A stretch of DNA of 44,473 bases from assembly GCA_021791755.1 (NCBI GenBank), contig JAJYWA010000008.1, positions 1 through 44,473 of the forward strand. Direction: 5' to 3'. Made by a program: the position numbers and the translations under genes. Below the pieces are notes generated by a model, which was given only the letters and a program-made list of their open reading frames with translations, was not told the DNA's origin and did not search any database. This stretch comes from Actinomycetes bacterium. GTDB taxonomy: Bacteria; Actinomycetota; Acidimicrobiia; Acidimicrobiales; JAJZXF01. This document shows positions 32,930 through 42,906 of the stretch, one piece after another; the first letter of the stretch is position 1; each line of letters begins with the position of its first letter.

Positions 32930-33688
32930 GCGCACTGAGCGCACAGGAGCGGAGGTATCGGCGACGACTATCCCTACCTCCCAGTAGTAGCCGTCTTCAC
33001 TTGCATGCTTTGCGATGATCTCGGTCCCCGGGCTCGCAGACGTCGACGAGAGCACCGCAAAGGCGTACCGCCCGCGGTTGCTGGAGAAAGCGGTGGGCGT
33101 TGTGTGGGGTGAGCGGACGTCTGCAGCATGCAGGAGCGCCGCCAGGGGAACGCTCTGTCCGATATGCGCCAGCTTTACCTGGGCAAGGATCGTCCAAGCA
33201 TCTCTCGGGAGGTGCGCAAGTAGGAAGTTGGCGGTGCTTGCCGGCTTGCCAGGTGCGCACAGCGCCGCCGAGTGGTCGTAGAGCCCGCTGCCGTGGTCCT
33301 GGTTCGCGGCAGCGAAGACGACGGTCCCGGTGGGAAACTCCAGTGCAGAAAGGACGTCAGAGGGAGGCTGGCCAAGGGACGAGATCGGCCTCAGGAGTTG
33401 TGCTGTGCTCTCCTGCGTCGCAGCTTGCGGTCCATGAGGCGCCTTTTGGTTGCTGGCGGGAGCGTTGGCTGGTGGAGGAGCGGTCAGTGCGGATGCGACG
33501 ATGCCGCCGAGGACGATGAGCGCCGCGATCGCGACCACGAAGATCGCCGGCCATCTCGATGGCTGCCGGAAGGGCGAGTAGGGGGGATCGGCGCCTCCCG
33601 GTCCGCCGGCGGCGCCCGCCGTGCCTGAGGCTCCCGCCGTGCCTGCCGTGCCGCCAGCGTCGTTGTCGAGGGGGCGCCGGGGGCTCAT
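32864..33688 (-). CDS. Unknown single-pass membrane protein in the thiG-thiD operon
   Basis: The 274-residue protein has an N-terminal low-complexity Gly/Ala/Thr tail (about 10-35), one membrane helix (about 45-70) and an outside domain with two Cys that I do not recognise. The ATG at 33688 overlaps the thiD stop in an ATGA arrangement, so translation is coupled. The longer frame to 33892 is rejected for that reason. It has no evident link to thiamine. The C-terminal codons overlap the convergent membrane-protein gene and include a short RSV repeat. Confidence 0.65.
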   Translation of the reverse strand: MSPRRPLDNDAGGTAGTAGASGTAGAAGGPGGADPPYSPFRQPSRWPAIFVVAIAALIVLGGIVASALTAPPPANAPASNQKAPHGPQAATQESTAQLLRPISSLGQPPSDVLSALEFPTGTVVFAAANQDHGSGLYDHSAALCAPGKPASTANFLLAHLPRDAWTILAQVKLAHIGQSVPLAALLHAADVRSPHTTPTAFSSNRGRYAFAVLSSTSASPGTEIIAKHASEDGYYWEVGIVVADTSAPVRSVRSVRSASCTELLLNLFELHVAM

Positions 33689-34584
33689 GATGTCTCGGCC
33701 GTCAGGGGGCTTCCCGCGGGCAACGCGGTGAAGCCGAGATGGTCGAGGGGACCATGTCCCTCGCACGATCCGATGTTCCAGCATGCAGCTCCTGCAATTG
33801 CCTGTGATACGTAGCTCTTCGCCCGTCTCACGGCTTCGAGGCGATCGCAGCCGGTGGCGAGGTAGGCGGTGATCGCGGCTGAGAAGGCGCATCCGGTGCC
33901 ATGCGTGTTACGCGTGTGCACCCTCGGCGCGCTGAGCCGCAGGACGCCGCTCGCGTCCCGGACGATGTCCGTGCAGACATCTGCCGTCGTGGCGTCACCG
34001 CCGGTGACGACGACCGTCGCACCACAGGAGAGCTCGTGAAGGCGTCCTGCGACGCGCTCCAAGGCATCGCCGACGCCTTGCTCGCCGATGTCTTGCTCGT
34101 ATGCTCCGGCTGCACGGACCAGCAGCGCTGCCTCCGCGGCGTTTGGTGTTACGACGGCGGCGTGCTTGAAGAGATCAAGGTAGCCCGCCCAGGCTTCGTG
34201 GTCCGTGAGCGCTGAGCCGTCTGAGGCTGTGAGGACGGGATCCACAACCAGGTTGGGCAGGTGGCCGGCCGCTGCGAGTGAGATCACGTGATCGATGATC
34301 TCTGCGGTGGCGAGCATGCCGGTCTTCACCGCTTGGACGCCCATGTCATCGATAACGGAGCGGATCTGGGCCGCGACGGCAGGCAAAGAGAGCACGTCGA
34401 CGCGCTGGACGCCAAGGGTGTTCTGCGAGGTGACGGCTGTGATGGCCGTGGCGCCGATCACACCGAGGGCTTGGAAGGTCATGATGTCTGCCTGTACGCC
34501 GGCGCCGCCGGAGGAGTCGGACCCCGCGATGGACAGCGCAGATGGGGGAGTTGTTCTGACGGGCTGCAATCTGGTGGCTTGCAA
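33685..34584 (-). CDS. thiD: Hydroxymethylpyrimidine/phosphomethylpyrimidine kinase
   Basis: The roughly 299-residue enzyme phosphorylates HMP and HMP-phosphate in thiamine synthesis. It has the ribokinase-fold signature IAGSDSSGGAGVQADIMTF, VKTGMLA, VVDPVLTASDG, and the anion-hole/catalytic THGTGCAFSAAI. The start is uncertain: a TTG at 34584 begins 1 nt after the thiG stop, which suits coupling, while frames upstream lie within thiG. A TTG at 34569 is possible. The extra C-terminal residues after the kinase core are not unusual. Confidence 0.92.
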   Translation of the reverse strand: MQATRLQPVRTTPPSALSIAGSDSSGGAGVQADIMTFQALGVIGATAITAVTSQNTLGVQRVDVLSLPAVAAQIRSVIDDMGVQAVKTGMLATAEIIDHVISLAAAGHLPNLVVDPVLTASDGSALTDHEAWAGYLDLFKHAAVVTPNAAEAALLVRAAGAYEQDIGEQGVGDALERVAGRLHELSCGATVVVTGGDATTADVCTDIVRDASGVLRLSAPRVHTRNTHGTGCAFSAAITAYLATGCDRLEAVRRAKSYVSQAIAGAACWNIGSCEGHGPLDHLGFTALPAGSPLTAETS

Positions 34585-34585
34585 T

Positions 34586-35548
<963 letters not shown>

Positions 35549-35552
35549 TTAT

Positions 35553-37157
35553 CTAGCGAGGTGAGCGCCAGCCTGCGCTGAGCAGCTCACGGACGGCCCC
35601 ACGGTCGATCTTTCCAGCCGCAAGGAGCGGGATGCGGCGCGTGGTGACGATGAGGTCGGGGACTTTGAAGCGGGCAACGCCGCGAGACGCGAACCAGCGC
35701 TTGCACTCGTCGACGTCAAAGGTGGCGCTCGCCACCACGACGGCGCCGACACGCTCGCCGAGGACCGGATCCGGGACTCCGGCGCATGCCGCCTGCTGGA
35801 CCGCAGGATGTGACTCCAGGACCTCCTCGACCTCACGCATGGAGACGTTCTCGCCGCCGCGGATGATGATCTCCTTGATCCGGCCCGTTATCGTGAGGCA
35901 GCCGTCGTCGGTGATAACCGCGAGATCACCGGTTCGGAACCAACGCCCGGGTGATGCGATCGCAGCCGTAGTGTCATCCGCGTCTGCATATCCTGCGAAC
36001 AGCTCGGGCCCGCGTACCCAGAGCTCGCCTGGCCGGCCGGCGCCGGCCTTAGTGAGCGTCATCGGGTCCACCACCTTCAGCTCTGCCTCACCGACAACCC
36101 GCCCGTCCGTCGCACGCGCCTGTTCAGGCGGATCGGCTGGCGAGGTGGTCGCGACCGTCGGCGCCTCCGTAGAGCCGTAGGTGCGCTTGACGCGGCAGTC
36201 GAACGCCTCGGTCGTGGCGTCGACGAACGCAGGTGTCACTGCCGCGCCGCCGGTGGATATGAGCCGCATGGTTCCCCCAGCGAGCCCGGGACGCCTCGTC
36301 GAGCTGCGAGCGGATGCCATGGTGACAAAGAAGGTGGGGGGGCCGGCCATGAACGTGACGTGATGCGAGTCGATCAGCGCCAAGGCCTTCTCGGGATCCC
36401 AGCGTTCCATCAGAACGGATCTCATGCCGGCGACGCACGGGAGAAGCACCCCATTGAGCAGCCCTGATATGTGCGCAAGCGGTGCGGGCATCAGCGTGGC
36501 GTCATCGGGTCCCAGCCCGTGGGCCAGGACCATAGTGGTCGCCTTGTACGCGAGCGCCCGTTGGGTGTGAAGGACGGCTTTCGGTGGGCCGGTTGATCCG
36601 GAGGTGAACAGGACCACGGCCAGGTCGCCTGGCCTCGCCGGCGATGCGTGAAGGTTCACTGCCGGCCCATGAGCACGGGGGTCGTCGCGAATCGCGGCGG
36701 AGACGACATGGCTCTTCACGGCTCCGGGTGCGAGGTCTGCAGCAGCCATCCGAGGAGAGCTGATGAAGATGACGGGGGGGAGCTGGGAGAGGACCGCCTC
36801 TATCTCCCGGATCCCTGCACGATGATGCACTGGCGCGGCGACGGCGCCTATCCTCCAACAGGCGCGGTAGAGCAACGCAGCATCGACGCCGTTCGGCAGT
36901 TGGAAGGCCACGACGTCATGCCTTCGAGCTCCAAGGGAGAGCAGCCACCCGGCGAGAGCAGCCACCCGGTGCTCGATCTCGGCAGCGCCGCGACGACCGG
37001 CGCCGTCGACGATCGAGTGCGATCTCGAAGACGTCGAAAGGAGGGAGTCGAGGCTCGGCAGGTCCCAGGGCCCTCCGGGACGGCGGTAGAGAGACGCGTG
37101 CGAGGCCACGAGGGTCGCCCGAAGCCGTGCTCTCGGAGGTGCGGAGCTGTCTGGCAC
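35553..37157 (-). CDS. Acyl-CoA ligase (AMP-forming), cyclohexanecarboxylate-CoA-ligase-like
   Basis: The 534-residue enzyme activates a carboxylic acid through an acyl-adenylate. The ATP-binding motif is LFTSGSTGPPKAV, the adenylation motifs are YGSTEAPT and GRWFRTGD, the hinge is GRIKEIIIRGGENVS, and the C-terminal catalytic Lys is in AAGKIDRG. The overall character recalls AliA-type ligases for alicyclic acids, but fatty or aromatic acids cannot be excluded. The GTG at 37157 has TAACAT 6 nt upstream and no Shine-Dalgarno. It diverges from an acyl-CoA dehydrogenase gene with only 23 bp between starts, which suggests a shared catabolic role. Confidence 0.9.
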   Translation of the reverse strand: MPDSSAPPRARLRATLVASHASLYRRPGGPWDLPSLDSLLSTSSRSHSIVDGAGRRGAAEIEHRVAALAGWLLSLGARRHDVVAFQLPNGVDAALLYRACWRIGAVAAPVHHRAGIREIEAVLSQLPPVIFISSPRMAAADLAPGAVKSHVVSAAIRDDPRAHGPAVNLHASPARPGDLAVVLFTSGSTGPPKAVLHTQRALAYKATTMVLAHGLGPDDATLMPAPLAHISGLLNGVLLPCVAGMRSVLMERWDPEKALALIDSHHVTFMAGPPTFFVTMASARSSTRRPGLAGGTMRLISTGGAAVTPAFVDATTEAFDCRVKRTYGSTEAPTVATTSPADPPEQARATDGRVVGEAELKVVDPMTLTKAGAGRPGELWVRGPELFAGYADADDTTAAIASPGRWFRTGDLAVITDDGCLTITGRIKEIIIRGGENVSMREVEEVLESHPAVQQAACAGVPDPVLGERVGAVVVASATFDVDECKRWFASRGVARFKVPDLIVTTRRIPLLAAGKIDRGAVRELLSAGWRSPR

Positions 37158-37180
37158 ATTGAGATGTTACGCTGCCGCCG
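37158..37180. promoter_or_regulatory. 23-bp divergent region with two overlapping leaderless promoters
   Basis: On the minus strand TAACAT (37169-37164) lies 6 nt before the ligase GTG. On the plus strand TACGCT (37168-37173) lies 7 nt before the dehydrogenase GTG. The two -10 boxes share 37168-37169. The -35 regions would fall inside the opposite coding sequences. Confidence 0.6.
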
Positions 37181-38317
37181 GTGGACCTTTCGTACACGGC
37201 TGATGAGGAACGATTTGCGCGGGAGGTTAGGGAGTGGCTCGCCTCGATGTCGGAGAGGATGCCTGTCGGTCTCGGGATCGATGAAGAGGTCGCATGGGGT
37301 CGGCGGTGGCAGGAGAAGCTTGCCCGTGCCGGCTGGGTGGCGATCGGGTGGCCAGAGGCATATGGAGGCCGGGGAGCTACACCTGTCCACGTGGCGATCT
37401 ATAATACGGAGTATGCGCGATCGGGTGCGCCGCAGCTGATCAACAGAGTCGGCATCAACCTTGCGGGCCCGACGTTGCTCGCGTACGGGACCAGTGATCA
37501 AAAGTCCAGGTGGCTGCCGAAGATACTCACCGCGGAAGAGCTCTGGTGCCAGCTGTTCAGCGAGCCTGGGGCCGGAAGCGACCTCGCATCGTTGTCGACG
37601 AGAGCAGAGAAGGTGGAGGGGGGTTGGCTGCTCACAGGCCAGAAGATATGGACGTCGTACGCTCAGTTCGCCGACTGGGGCATCTGCCTGGCGCGCAGCG
37701 ACCTCGAAGCGCCGAAGCACAAGGGAATCTCCTTTTTCGTCGTGGACATGCGCTCAGAGGGCATCGAGGTGCGACCACTCGTGCAGATGACCGGTGACGC
37801 CGAGTTCAACGAGGTCTTCCTCGATCGGGTCTTCGTCTGCGACGATTGCCTCGTCGCAGCTCCGGGCGAGGGCTGGAAGGTGGCGACGACCACCCTGGCC
37901 CACGAGAGAGGCACCAGCTTTGCCTTCAAGGAAGAGGTGTTGCACGAGTCGCGGCTGAGGGAGATGTTCGAACTGGCGCTTGTGAGCGGCGAGATCGACT
38001 TGCCGTCGTTGGCCGACGACCTCGCGCAGGCATTCGTCAACCTGCTTGTCCTGCGCTGTCACAACTGGCGGACGCTCTCACAGCTCGCACGGTCGGTGCC
38101 GCCAGGACCCGAGTCGAGCATCGTGAAGCTGAGCTGGACCGAGGTGACCCAGCAGCTTTCGAGCGTTGGCCTACGGGTGGCAGGCGAGGGAGGAACGATG
38201 CAGCGCCAGTGGCTCTGGAGCATGGCTGCATCGATCGCCGGCGGTACGTCGGAGGTCCAGCGGACCATCATCGGCGAGCGTGTCCTTGGCCTTCCCAGAG
38301 CGCCGACGGCGGGCTGA
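37181..38317 (+). CDS. Acyl-CoA dehydrogenase
   Basis: The 378-residue flavoenzyme introduces a double bond next to the CoA thioester. Family segments are QLFSEPGAGSDLASL, GQKIWTSYAQFADWGICLAR, the MTGDAEFNEVFLDRVFV region and the C-terminal GGTSEVQRTIIGERVLGLP. The length is typical. The position of the catalytic base was not assigned. The GTG start follows a TACGCT box and has no Shine-Dalgarno. With the divergent ligase it could start beta-oxidation of the same acid; the hydratase at 42907 could follow. Confidence 0.93.
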   Translation: MDLSYTADEERFAREVREWLASMSERMPVGLGIDEEVAWGRRWQEKLARAGWVAIGWPEAYGGRGATPVHVAIYNTEYARSGAPQLINRVGINLAGPTLLAYGTSDQKSRWLPKILTAEELWCQLFSEPGAGSDLASLSTRAEKVEGGWLLTGQKIWTSYAQFADWGICLARSDLEAPKHKGISFFVVDMRSEGIEVRPLVQMTGDAEFNEVFLDRVFVCDDCLVAAPGEGWKVATTTLAHERGTSFAFKEEVLHESRLREMFELALVSGEIDLPSLADDLAQAFVNLLVLRCHNWRTLSQLARSVPPGPESSIVKLSWTEVTQQLSSVGLRVAGEGGTMQRQWLWSMAASIAGGTSEVQRTIIGERVLGLPRAPTAG

Positions 38318-38520
38318 ACCTGATGTCCCCGAGGCTGCGCGGGCGTGCGAGCGTGACGCTGTGCGACCTGGCGCGGGGAAGGGATCTGGCGCGGGGAACT
38401 ATGGTGCTTGCGCGGGTAACCGCGAGGGTGTAAGACGGTAGTGCCAAGGGCGGATGCCTCCGGCGTCGATCGGGTTGGTCGATCGAGACGATGGAGCAGG
38501 GAATGGAGCAGGGAGGAGCT

Positions 38521-40539
38521 ATGAGAATGCAAGCATCGAAGCGTGCAGCAGGCATGAGGACCTATCTGTCCAGTTCCCTTGGGTGCATCACGGTGATCCG
38601 TCGATCCAGGGCGCATTTCCGGTTCGCTGGGACTTCTGGCCTAACAAGGCTCCTGCGGGTCTGCAGCGGAGCGGGGATGGCGGCCTTGGCGTGCGCAGTG
38701 GTATCGCTCCTTGTTGGCGCTGCGGGGGCGTATGCGGCTCCAGTTCACGCGCACGGCTCACCAGCGACGCCCGCCGCGGCGTCGGGTTCGCGATCCGGCG
38801 GATCCGCTGTCCGTGGGAATGCTGGGACGCGCGGCACACGAGCGGTGATCAGCGCTGGCCATCGCACCGGCATCGCTCTGAACGGCGCGCTGGCGCCCCG
38901 GAGCAGCGCCGCCAGGCCGCAGACGGCGATTGGTCCGACGTTGTACGCTGCTGGCATCTCGTGTCCCAGCACAACGCTGTGCGTCGCGGTGATCAACGGC
39001 GGCGTGTCCTACTCGCGTAGCGTGCCGCTCGGCTATGCCTGGACGGCGCCCGTTACGATCGACCCGGCGGGAAACCTCGGCGCGGTGTCGTGCACCAGCA
39101 ACACCTTCTGCGCTGCAGTCGACGCGGCGGGCAACGCGTTCACCTATAACGGCAGCTCTTGGACCGAGCAGGGCCCGATCACGACATCGGGTTTTGTCGC
39201 GCTGTCCTGCGCTTCGCCAAGCTTCTGCGTCGCCACCGACGAGCAGAACTTCGCATGGATGTTCAACGGAACCTCTTGGAGCCAATCCGCCGGTATGCTG
39301 CAGGGAACTCCCAGAGGGTATAACCCGATCCTTTCGGTGTCATGTGCGACGGCGGCGTTCTGCATGGCTGTCGACGCTGGCGGTCAGGCGATCGAGTACA
39401 GCGCTGGCGTGTGGTCCCCGGCGGAAGCCGTCGGAAACGGGATCCTGAACGCCGTCTCGTGCGCCAGTCCCTCGTACTGCGTTGCGGTCGAGTCCTCCGG
39501 CTCGGCAATCATCTTCGACGGGACTACTTGGTCGGCTCCGACGGCCATCGACCCGTACGGCCTGACGACGGTGGCGTGCGCAGCGCCGTGGTCCTGCGTC
39601 GCCGGAGACCCGAGAGGCAACCTGCTGCGCTTCGACGGGACATGGAGCGCTCCGGTGCAGCTTGCGGCCAGCAGCGCCGAGGGGTTTCTTGCGATCTCGT
39701 GTCCATCGAGGACGGTATGTGCCGCGATGACCTTCGACTCGTCCAACAAGAGCCTTTACCTCTATGCGATCATGGTTGCGCCGCCGAGGTCCGGCTACTG
39801 GGAGGTGGCCTCCGACGGCGGGCTGTTCGCGTTCGGGAACGCGACGTTCTCCGGCTCGATGGGTGGAAGGCATCTGAACGCCCCGATCGTCGCGATGGTC
39901 GCGGCGCCGTCGGGGACCGGCTACTGGGAGGTGGCCTCCGATGGGGGGCTGTTCACGTTCGGGAACGCGAGCTTCTACGGCTCGATGGGTGGGAGGCATC
40001 TGAACGCCCCGATAGTCGGCATGGCGGCGACGCCTGGCGGAAAGGGCTACTGGGAGGTCGCGTCCGACGGCGGCCTCTTCAGCTTCGGGAACGCAACCTT
40101 CTACGGCTCGATGGGTGGAAGGCATCTGAACGCCCCGATCGTCGGCATTGCGGCGACGCCTGACGGCAAGGGCTACTGGGAGGTTGCGTCCGATGGCGGC
40201 CTTTTCAGCTTCGGGAACGCAACCTTCTATGGCTCGATGGGTGGAAGGCGCCTGAACGCCCCGATCGTCGCGATGGTCGCGGCGCCGTCGGGGACCGGCT
40301 ACTGGGAGGTGGCCTCCGATGGTGGGCTGTTCACGTTTGGGAACGCAACGTTCTTCGGTTCTATGGGCGGCAAGCACCTGAACGCGCCGGTCGTGGGCAT
40401 GACGGCGACGCCAACCGGTGGAGGGTACTTGGAGGTGGCCTCCGACGGTGGATTGTTCAACTTCGGGAACGCGAAGTTCTACGGCTCGACGGGCGGCAAC
40501 GTGCTGAACAAGCCGATCGTGGGCATGGCGACGAGTTGA
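38521..40539 (+). CDS. Secreted protein with two families of tandem beta repeats
   Basis: The roughly 672-residue protein has an N-terminal export signal (hydrophobic core about residues 50-70, likely cut after GAYA), then a Ser/Ala/Gly-rich linker. Next come about seven Cys-paired repeats of the type SCASPSFCVATD with TYNGSSW, then six 42-residue repeats with GYWEVASDGGLF and FGNATFYGSMGG. The first repeat family also forms the outside part of the protein at 11908-12606. The second is common in Acidimicrobiia exoproteins and probably makes a propeller-like fold. The ATG at 38521 or 38527 follows GGGAGGAG; the frame to 38491 is less likely. Function is unknown; an adhesin or surface role is plausible. 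Confidence 0.8.
   Translation: MRMQASKRAAGMRTYLSSSLGCITVIRRSRAHFRFAGTSGLTRLLRVCSGAGMAALACAVVSLLVGAAGAYAAPVHAHGSPATPAAASGSRSGGSAVRGNAGTRGTRAVISAGHRTGIALNGALAPRSSAARPQTAIGPTLYAAGISCPSTTLCVAVINGGVSYSRSVPLGYAWTAPVTIDPAGNLGAVSCTSNTFCAAVDAAGNAFTYNGSSWTEQGPITTSGFVALSCASPSFCVATDEQNFAWMFNGTSWSQSAGMLQGTPRGYNPILSVSCATAAFCMAVDAGGQAIEYSAGVWSPAEAVGNGILNAVSCASPSYCVAVESSGSAIIFDGTTWSAPTAIDPYGLTTVACAAPWSCVAGDPRGNLLRFDGTWSAPVQLAASSAEGFLAISCPSRTVCAAMTFDSSNKSLYLYAIMVAPPRSGYWEVASDGGLFAFGNATFSGSMGGRHLNAPIVAMVAAPSGTGYWEVASDGGLFTFGNASFYGSMGGRHLNAPIVGMAATPGGKGYWEVASDGGLFSFGNATFYGSMGGRHLNAPIVGIAATPDGKGYWEVASDGGLFSFGNATFYGSMGGRRLNAPIVAMVAAPSGTGYWEVASDGGLFTFGNATFFGSMGGKHLNAPVVGMTATPTGGGYLEVASDGGLFNFGNAKFYGSTGGNVLNKPIVGMATS
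39793..40539 (+). repeat. Six in-frame 126-bp tandem repeats
   Basis: Units start at 39793, 39919, 40045, 40171, 40297 and 40423 (the last is shorter). Stretches such as the roughly 55 nt across the unit 1/2 and unit 4/5 joins are almost identical, including synonymous positions. That points to recent duplication or gene conversion. They encode the GYWEVASDGG repeats. Confidence 0.9.
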
Positions 40540-40550
40540 GCCGAACTCTA

Positions 40551-40566
40551 CGCGCCAGGTGGCGCG
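40551..40566. terminator. GC-rich hairpin between convergent genes
   Basis: CGCGCCAGGTGGCGCG is a near-perfect palindrome 12 nt after the repeat-protein stop and 63 nt before the hydantoinase A stop. It may terminate both. No T-tract follows. Confidence 0.4.
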
Positions 40567-40628
40567 CTCAACTCCGCTATGAGGCTCTGAGCGGCCACAT
40601 AATCAGCCAGCCCAGATCTTGAGCGACC

Positions 40629-42698
40629 TCAGGACGTGGTGGTGAGGAGGTAGGCGCCGCTCGCGTCGAGGCGTGCAGTGGTTCGCGGGGCGACCACCAC
40701 CACAGTGAAGGGCTCTTCGATCAGCGCGGGGCCTCCGATCTCTGCGCCTGGAGCGAGCTGGGGGCCGTCGTATACCGGCGTGGTCGTGAAGCCCTCGCCG
40801 AAGAAGACCTCTCGGCTCGACTTCAACGCCTTCTCCGCGGCGGTGACGGTACCCATATCAGCCATGGACGGCGGCTTGGGCGTGCTGCCTTCTGCGATGA
40901 GACGCAGGCCCCTCAGGAGCGGCTGTTGGTTCCGGAAGGAGAAGCCGCGGCTTTCCTCGTGGAGGTCGTGGAAGCGCCCAGTGAGATCGAGGAGGCTTTC
41001 CTCGGTGATCTGGCGGCCCTCTGGCAGGGGAACGCTCATGTCGAAGTTCTGGCCTTGATAGCACATCTGAGCAAAGGCGGAGAGCCTGATATCGTTGCGC
41101 TCCAGCCCGCTGGAGGAGAGCTCGGAGAGGGCCTCGAGCTCCAGCTCAGCAAGCAGCTTGCCGACCCGCTCCACGTCGACCTGTGACAGTGGCGACACAT
41201 AGGCGCGCACGAGATCGATGACGTAGTCTGCGACGAGCAGGCCGAGCGCAGAGAAGGCAGGCGATGCCTTGGGAACGAGGACGCGAGAGATGTTGAGCTC
41301 GGGCGCCTGTGCCCATGCGTGAACTGGCCCGCCGCCGCCGTAAGCGATCATTGCCAGGTCGCGGGGGTCTGCTCCATGGGCGGAGAGCACCTTGCGGACT
41401 GCGTTCGCCATGTTGGCGTTCACGATGCGCTCTATGGCCCACGCCGCGCTGATCTCGTCGAGGCCGAGCGGCTCGCCAACGTCCGTCATGACAGCGCTGC
41501 GGGCGGCGTCGATGTCAAGGGTCATACGGCCGCCGGCAAAGCCGGTGAGAGGCAGGTATCCAAGGATGGCATCGGCGTCGGTGACTGTCGCCTTCGTTCC
41601 ACCCCGTCCATAGCACGCCGGCCCTGGGAAGGACCCCGCGCTCTCGGGCCCGACGAGCAGCGCCCCTTGGTTCACGCGCGCGATGGAGCCACCGCCGGCG
41701 CCGACCATCTGGATGTCCACCATCGGCAGGCCGATGTAGTAGCGATGCCGCCAGTTCCAGTCCGTGGAGACCTCAGGATGGCCTGAGCGGACCAGGCAGA
41801 CGTCGTAGGAGGTGCCACCCATATCGACTGCCACGAAGTCCTCCACGCTGCTGAGCCGGGCCGCGCGTGCAGCGCCGATTGCTCCCCCCGTCGGGCCGGA
41901 GCCGAGCAGTGTGACCGCCTTCTTGGCGACGTACTCGGGGGTCATGACCCCACCGGTGGACTGCATGATGACCACCTTGCCCGTGAAGCCGCTATCCTCC
42001 AGCCGCTCGGTCAGCTTGCGCGTGTATGCGCTGATGCGCGGTGCGACATAGGCGTTCACCAGCGTCGTGGAGGTGCGTTCGAACTCCGGGGCCTTGGGCA
42101 TGACCTCGTGGGACATTGATACGTGCTCGAGGTCGGGCAGCTCCTCGAGGAGCACCTCTTTGGCTCTGCGTTCGTGGTCAGGGTTCACGAAGCTGAAGAG
42201 GAACACGATCGCGACGGAGGTGACCCCGAGCTTTGCCAGGCGCCGCGCGCCGGCACGGACCGCGGCCTCGTCGAGGGGCTCGAGAACGTTGCCCTCGAAG
42301 TCGAGCCGTTCGGGGATCGGAATGCGCGCCCGGCGCCTCGCGATCGGCGGGGGAGGCGGGTACGTCGGATCCCAGATCTGCTCTTTGTGAACACGCCGGA
42401 GCTCGATCTCGTCGCGATGCCCCTCCGTGGTGAGCAGGCCTGTGTTCGCACCCGTCATCTCGATCATGGTGTTGTCGGCCGTGGTCATACCGTGAACGAT
42501 CGCCTCTATGTCGCCGCAGAGCTCATGGAGGGTGAGGCCGAGCGTCGCTGCAAGCTGGGTGAGGCCGTTCATGACGCCTTCGGACGGATCCTCTGGAGTG
42601 GTGGGGACCTTGTCGAGGATCAGGTCGCCGGTCTCGGTGACGCAGATCAGATCTGTGAACGTTCCGCCCACGTCGATGCCAACCCTGTAGCGTGCCAT
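40629..42698 (-). CDS. Hydantoinase A / acetone-carboxylase-type subunit (HyuA family)
   Basis: The 689-residue protein belongs to the hydantoinase A/oxoprolinase family with an ASKHA-type ATP site: GIDVGGTFTDLICV at the N-terminus, VAVDMGGTSYDVCLV near residue 290 and AYGGGGPVHAWA near 455. With a HyuB subunit such enzymes hydrolyse cyclic amides or carboxylate ketones using ATP. The length is typical. The ATG at 42698 has TAGGCT 7 nt upstream and no Shine-Dalgarno. The only HyuB in the window is at 175-2004, far away. The adjacent gene is a divergent hydratase. Confidence 0.92.
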   Translation of the reverse strand: MARYRVGIDVGGTFTDLICVTETGDLILDKVPTTPEDPSEGVMNGLTQLAATLGLTLHELCGDIEAIVHGMTTADNTMIEMTGANTGLLTTEGHRDEIELRRVHKEQIWDPTYPPPPPIARRRARIPIPERLDFEGNVLEPLDEAAVRAGARRLAKLGVTSVAIVFLFSFVNPDHERRAKEVLLEELPDLEHVSMSHEVMPKAPEFERTSTTLVNAYVAPRISAYTRKLTERLEDSGFTGKVVIMQSTGGVMTPEYVAKKAVTLLGSGPTGGAIGAARAARLSSVEDFVAVDMGGTSYDVCLVRSGHPEVSTDWNWRHRYYIGLPMVDIQMVGAGGGSIARVNQGALLVGPESAGSFPGPACYGRGGTKATVTDADAILGYLPLTGFAGGRMTLDIDAARSAVMTDVGEPLGLDEISAAWAIERIVNANMANAVRKVLSAHGADPRDLAMIAYGGGGPVHAWAQAPELNISRVLVPKASPAFSALGLLVADYVIDLVRAYVSPLSQVDVERVGKLLAELELEALSELSSSGLERNDIRLSAFAQMCYQGQNFDMSVPLPEGRQITEESLLDLTGRFHDLHEESRGFSFRNQQPLLRGLRLIAEGSTPKPPSMADMGTVTAAEKALKSSREVFFGEGFTTTPVYDGPQLAPGAEIGGPALIEEPFTVVVVAPRTTARLDASGAYLLTTTS

Positions 42699-42705
42699 GC
42701 AACGG

Positions 42706-42711
42706 AGCCTA
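42706..42711 (-). promoter_or_regulatory. -10 box for the leaderless hydantoinase A gene
   Basis: TAGGCT on the minus strand, 7 nt before the ATG at 42698. Confidence 0.5.
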
Positions 42712-42816
42712 CACCTTCATGCCTGACGGGTCTATCAGTTTGCGATCGTCACCGGCGATCCCGAGCGGCGTTTCCGAGCGGTGTGACGACTCGGGTGGCA
42801 CGCGGCGCTTAGACCG

Positions 42817-42855
42817 GTACATGGATTAGTACGTATGATCTCGAATGTCATGTAC
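42817..42855. promoter_or_regulatory. Spaced inverted repeat upstream of the hydratase gene
   Basis: GTACATG (42817-42823) and CATGTAC (42849-42855) are 7-bp arms 25 bp apart in the 208-bp divergent region between hydantoinase A and the hydratase. This could be an operator, for example for a TetR- or GntR-type regulator, but no regulator gene is adjacent. Confidence 0.3.
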
Positions 42856-42906
42856 ACAACATCCTTGCGGGGATGCCCGCCGGGACCGTTTACGGAGGTT
42901 ACTTGA

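Noticed and set aside
36648-37439. 263-codon plus-strand frame
   Set aside because: It is antisense to the ligase and out of frame with the dehydrogenase, both of which have clear motifs.
39340-40377. 345-codon minus-strand frame over the tandem repeats
   Set aside because: It is the mirror of the in-frame 126-bp repeats; the plus-strand reading has an export signal and known repeat motifs.
39793-40539. Possible CRISPR array
   Set aside because: The 126-bp units are contiguous, coding and without unique spacers.
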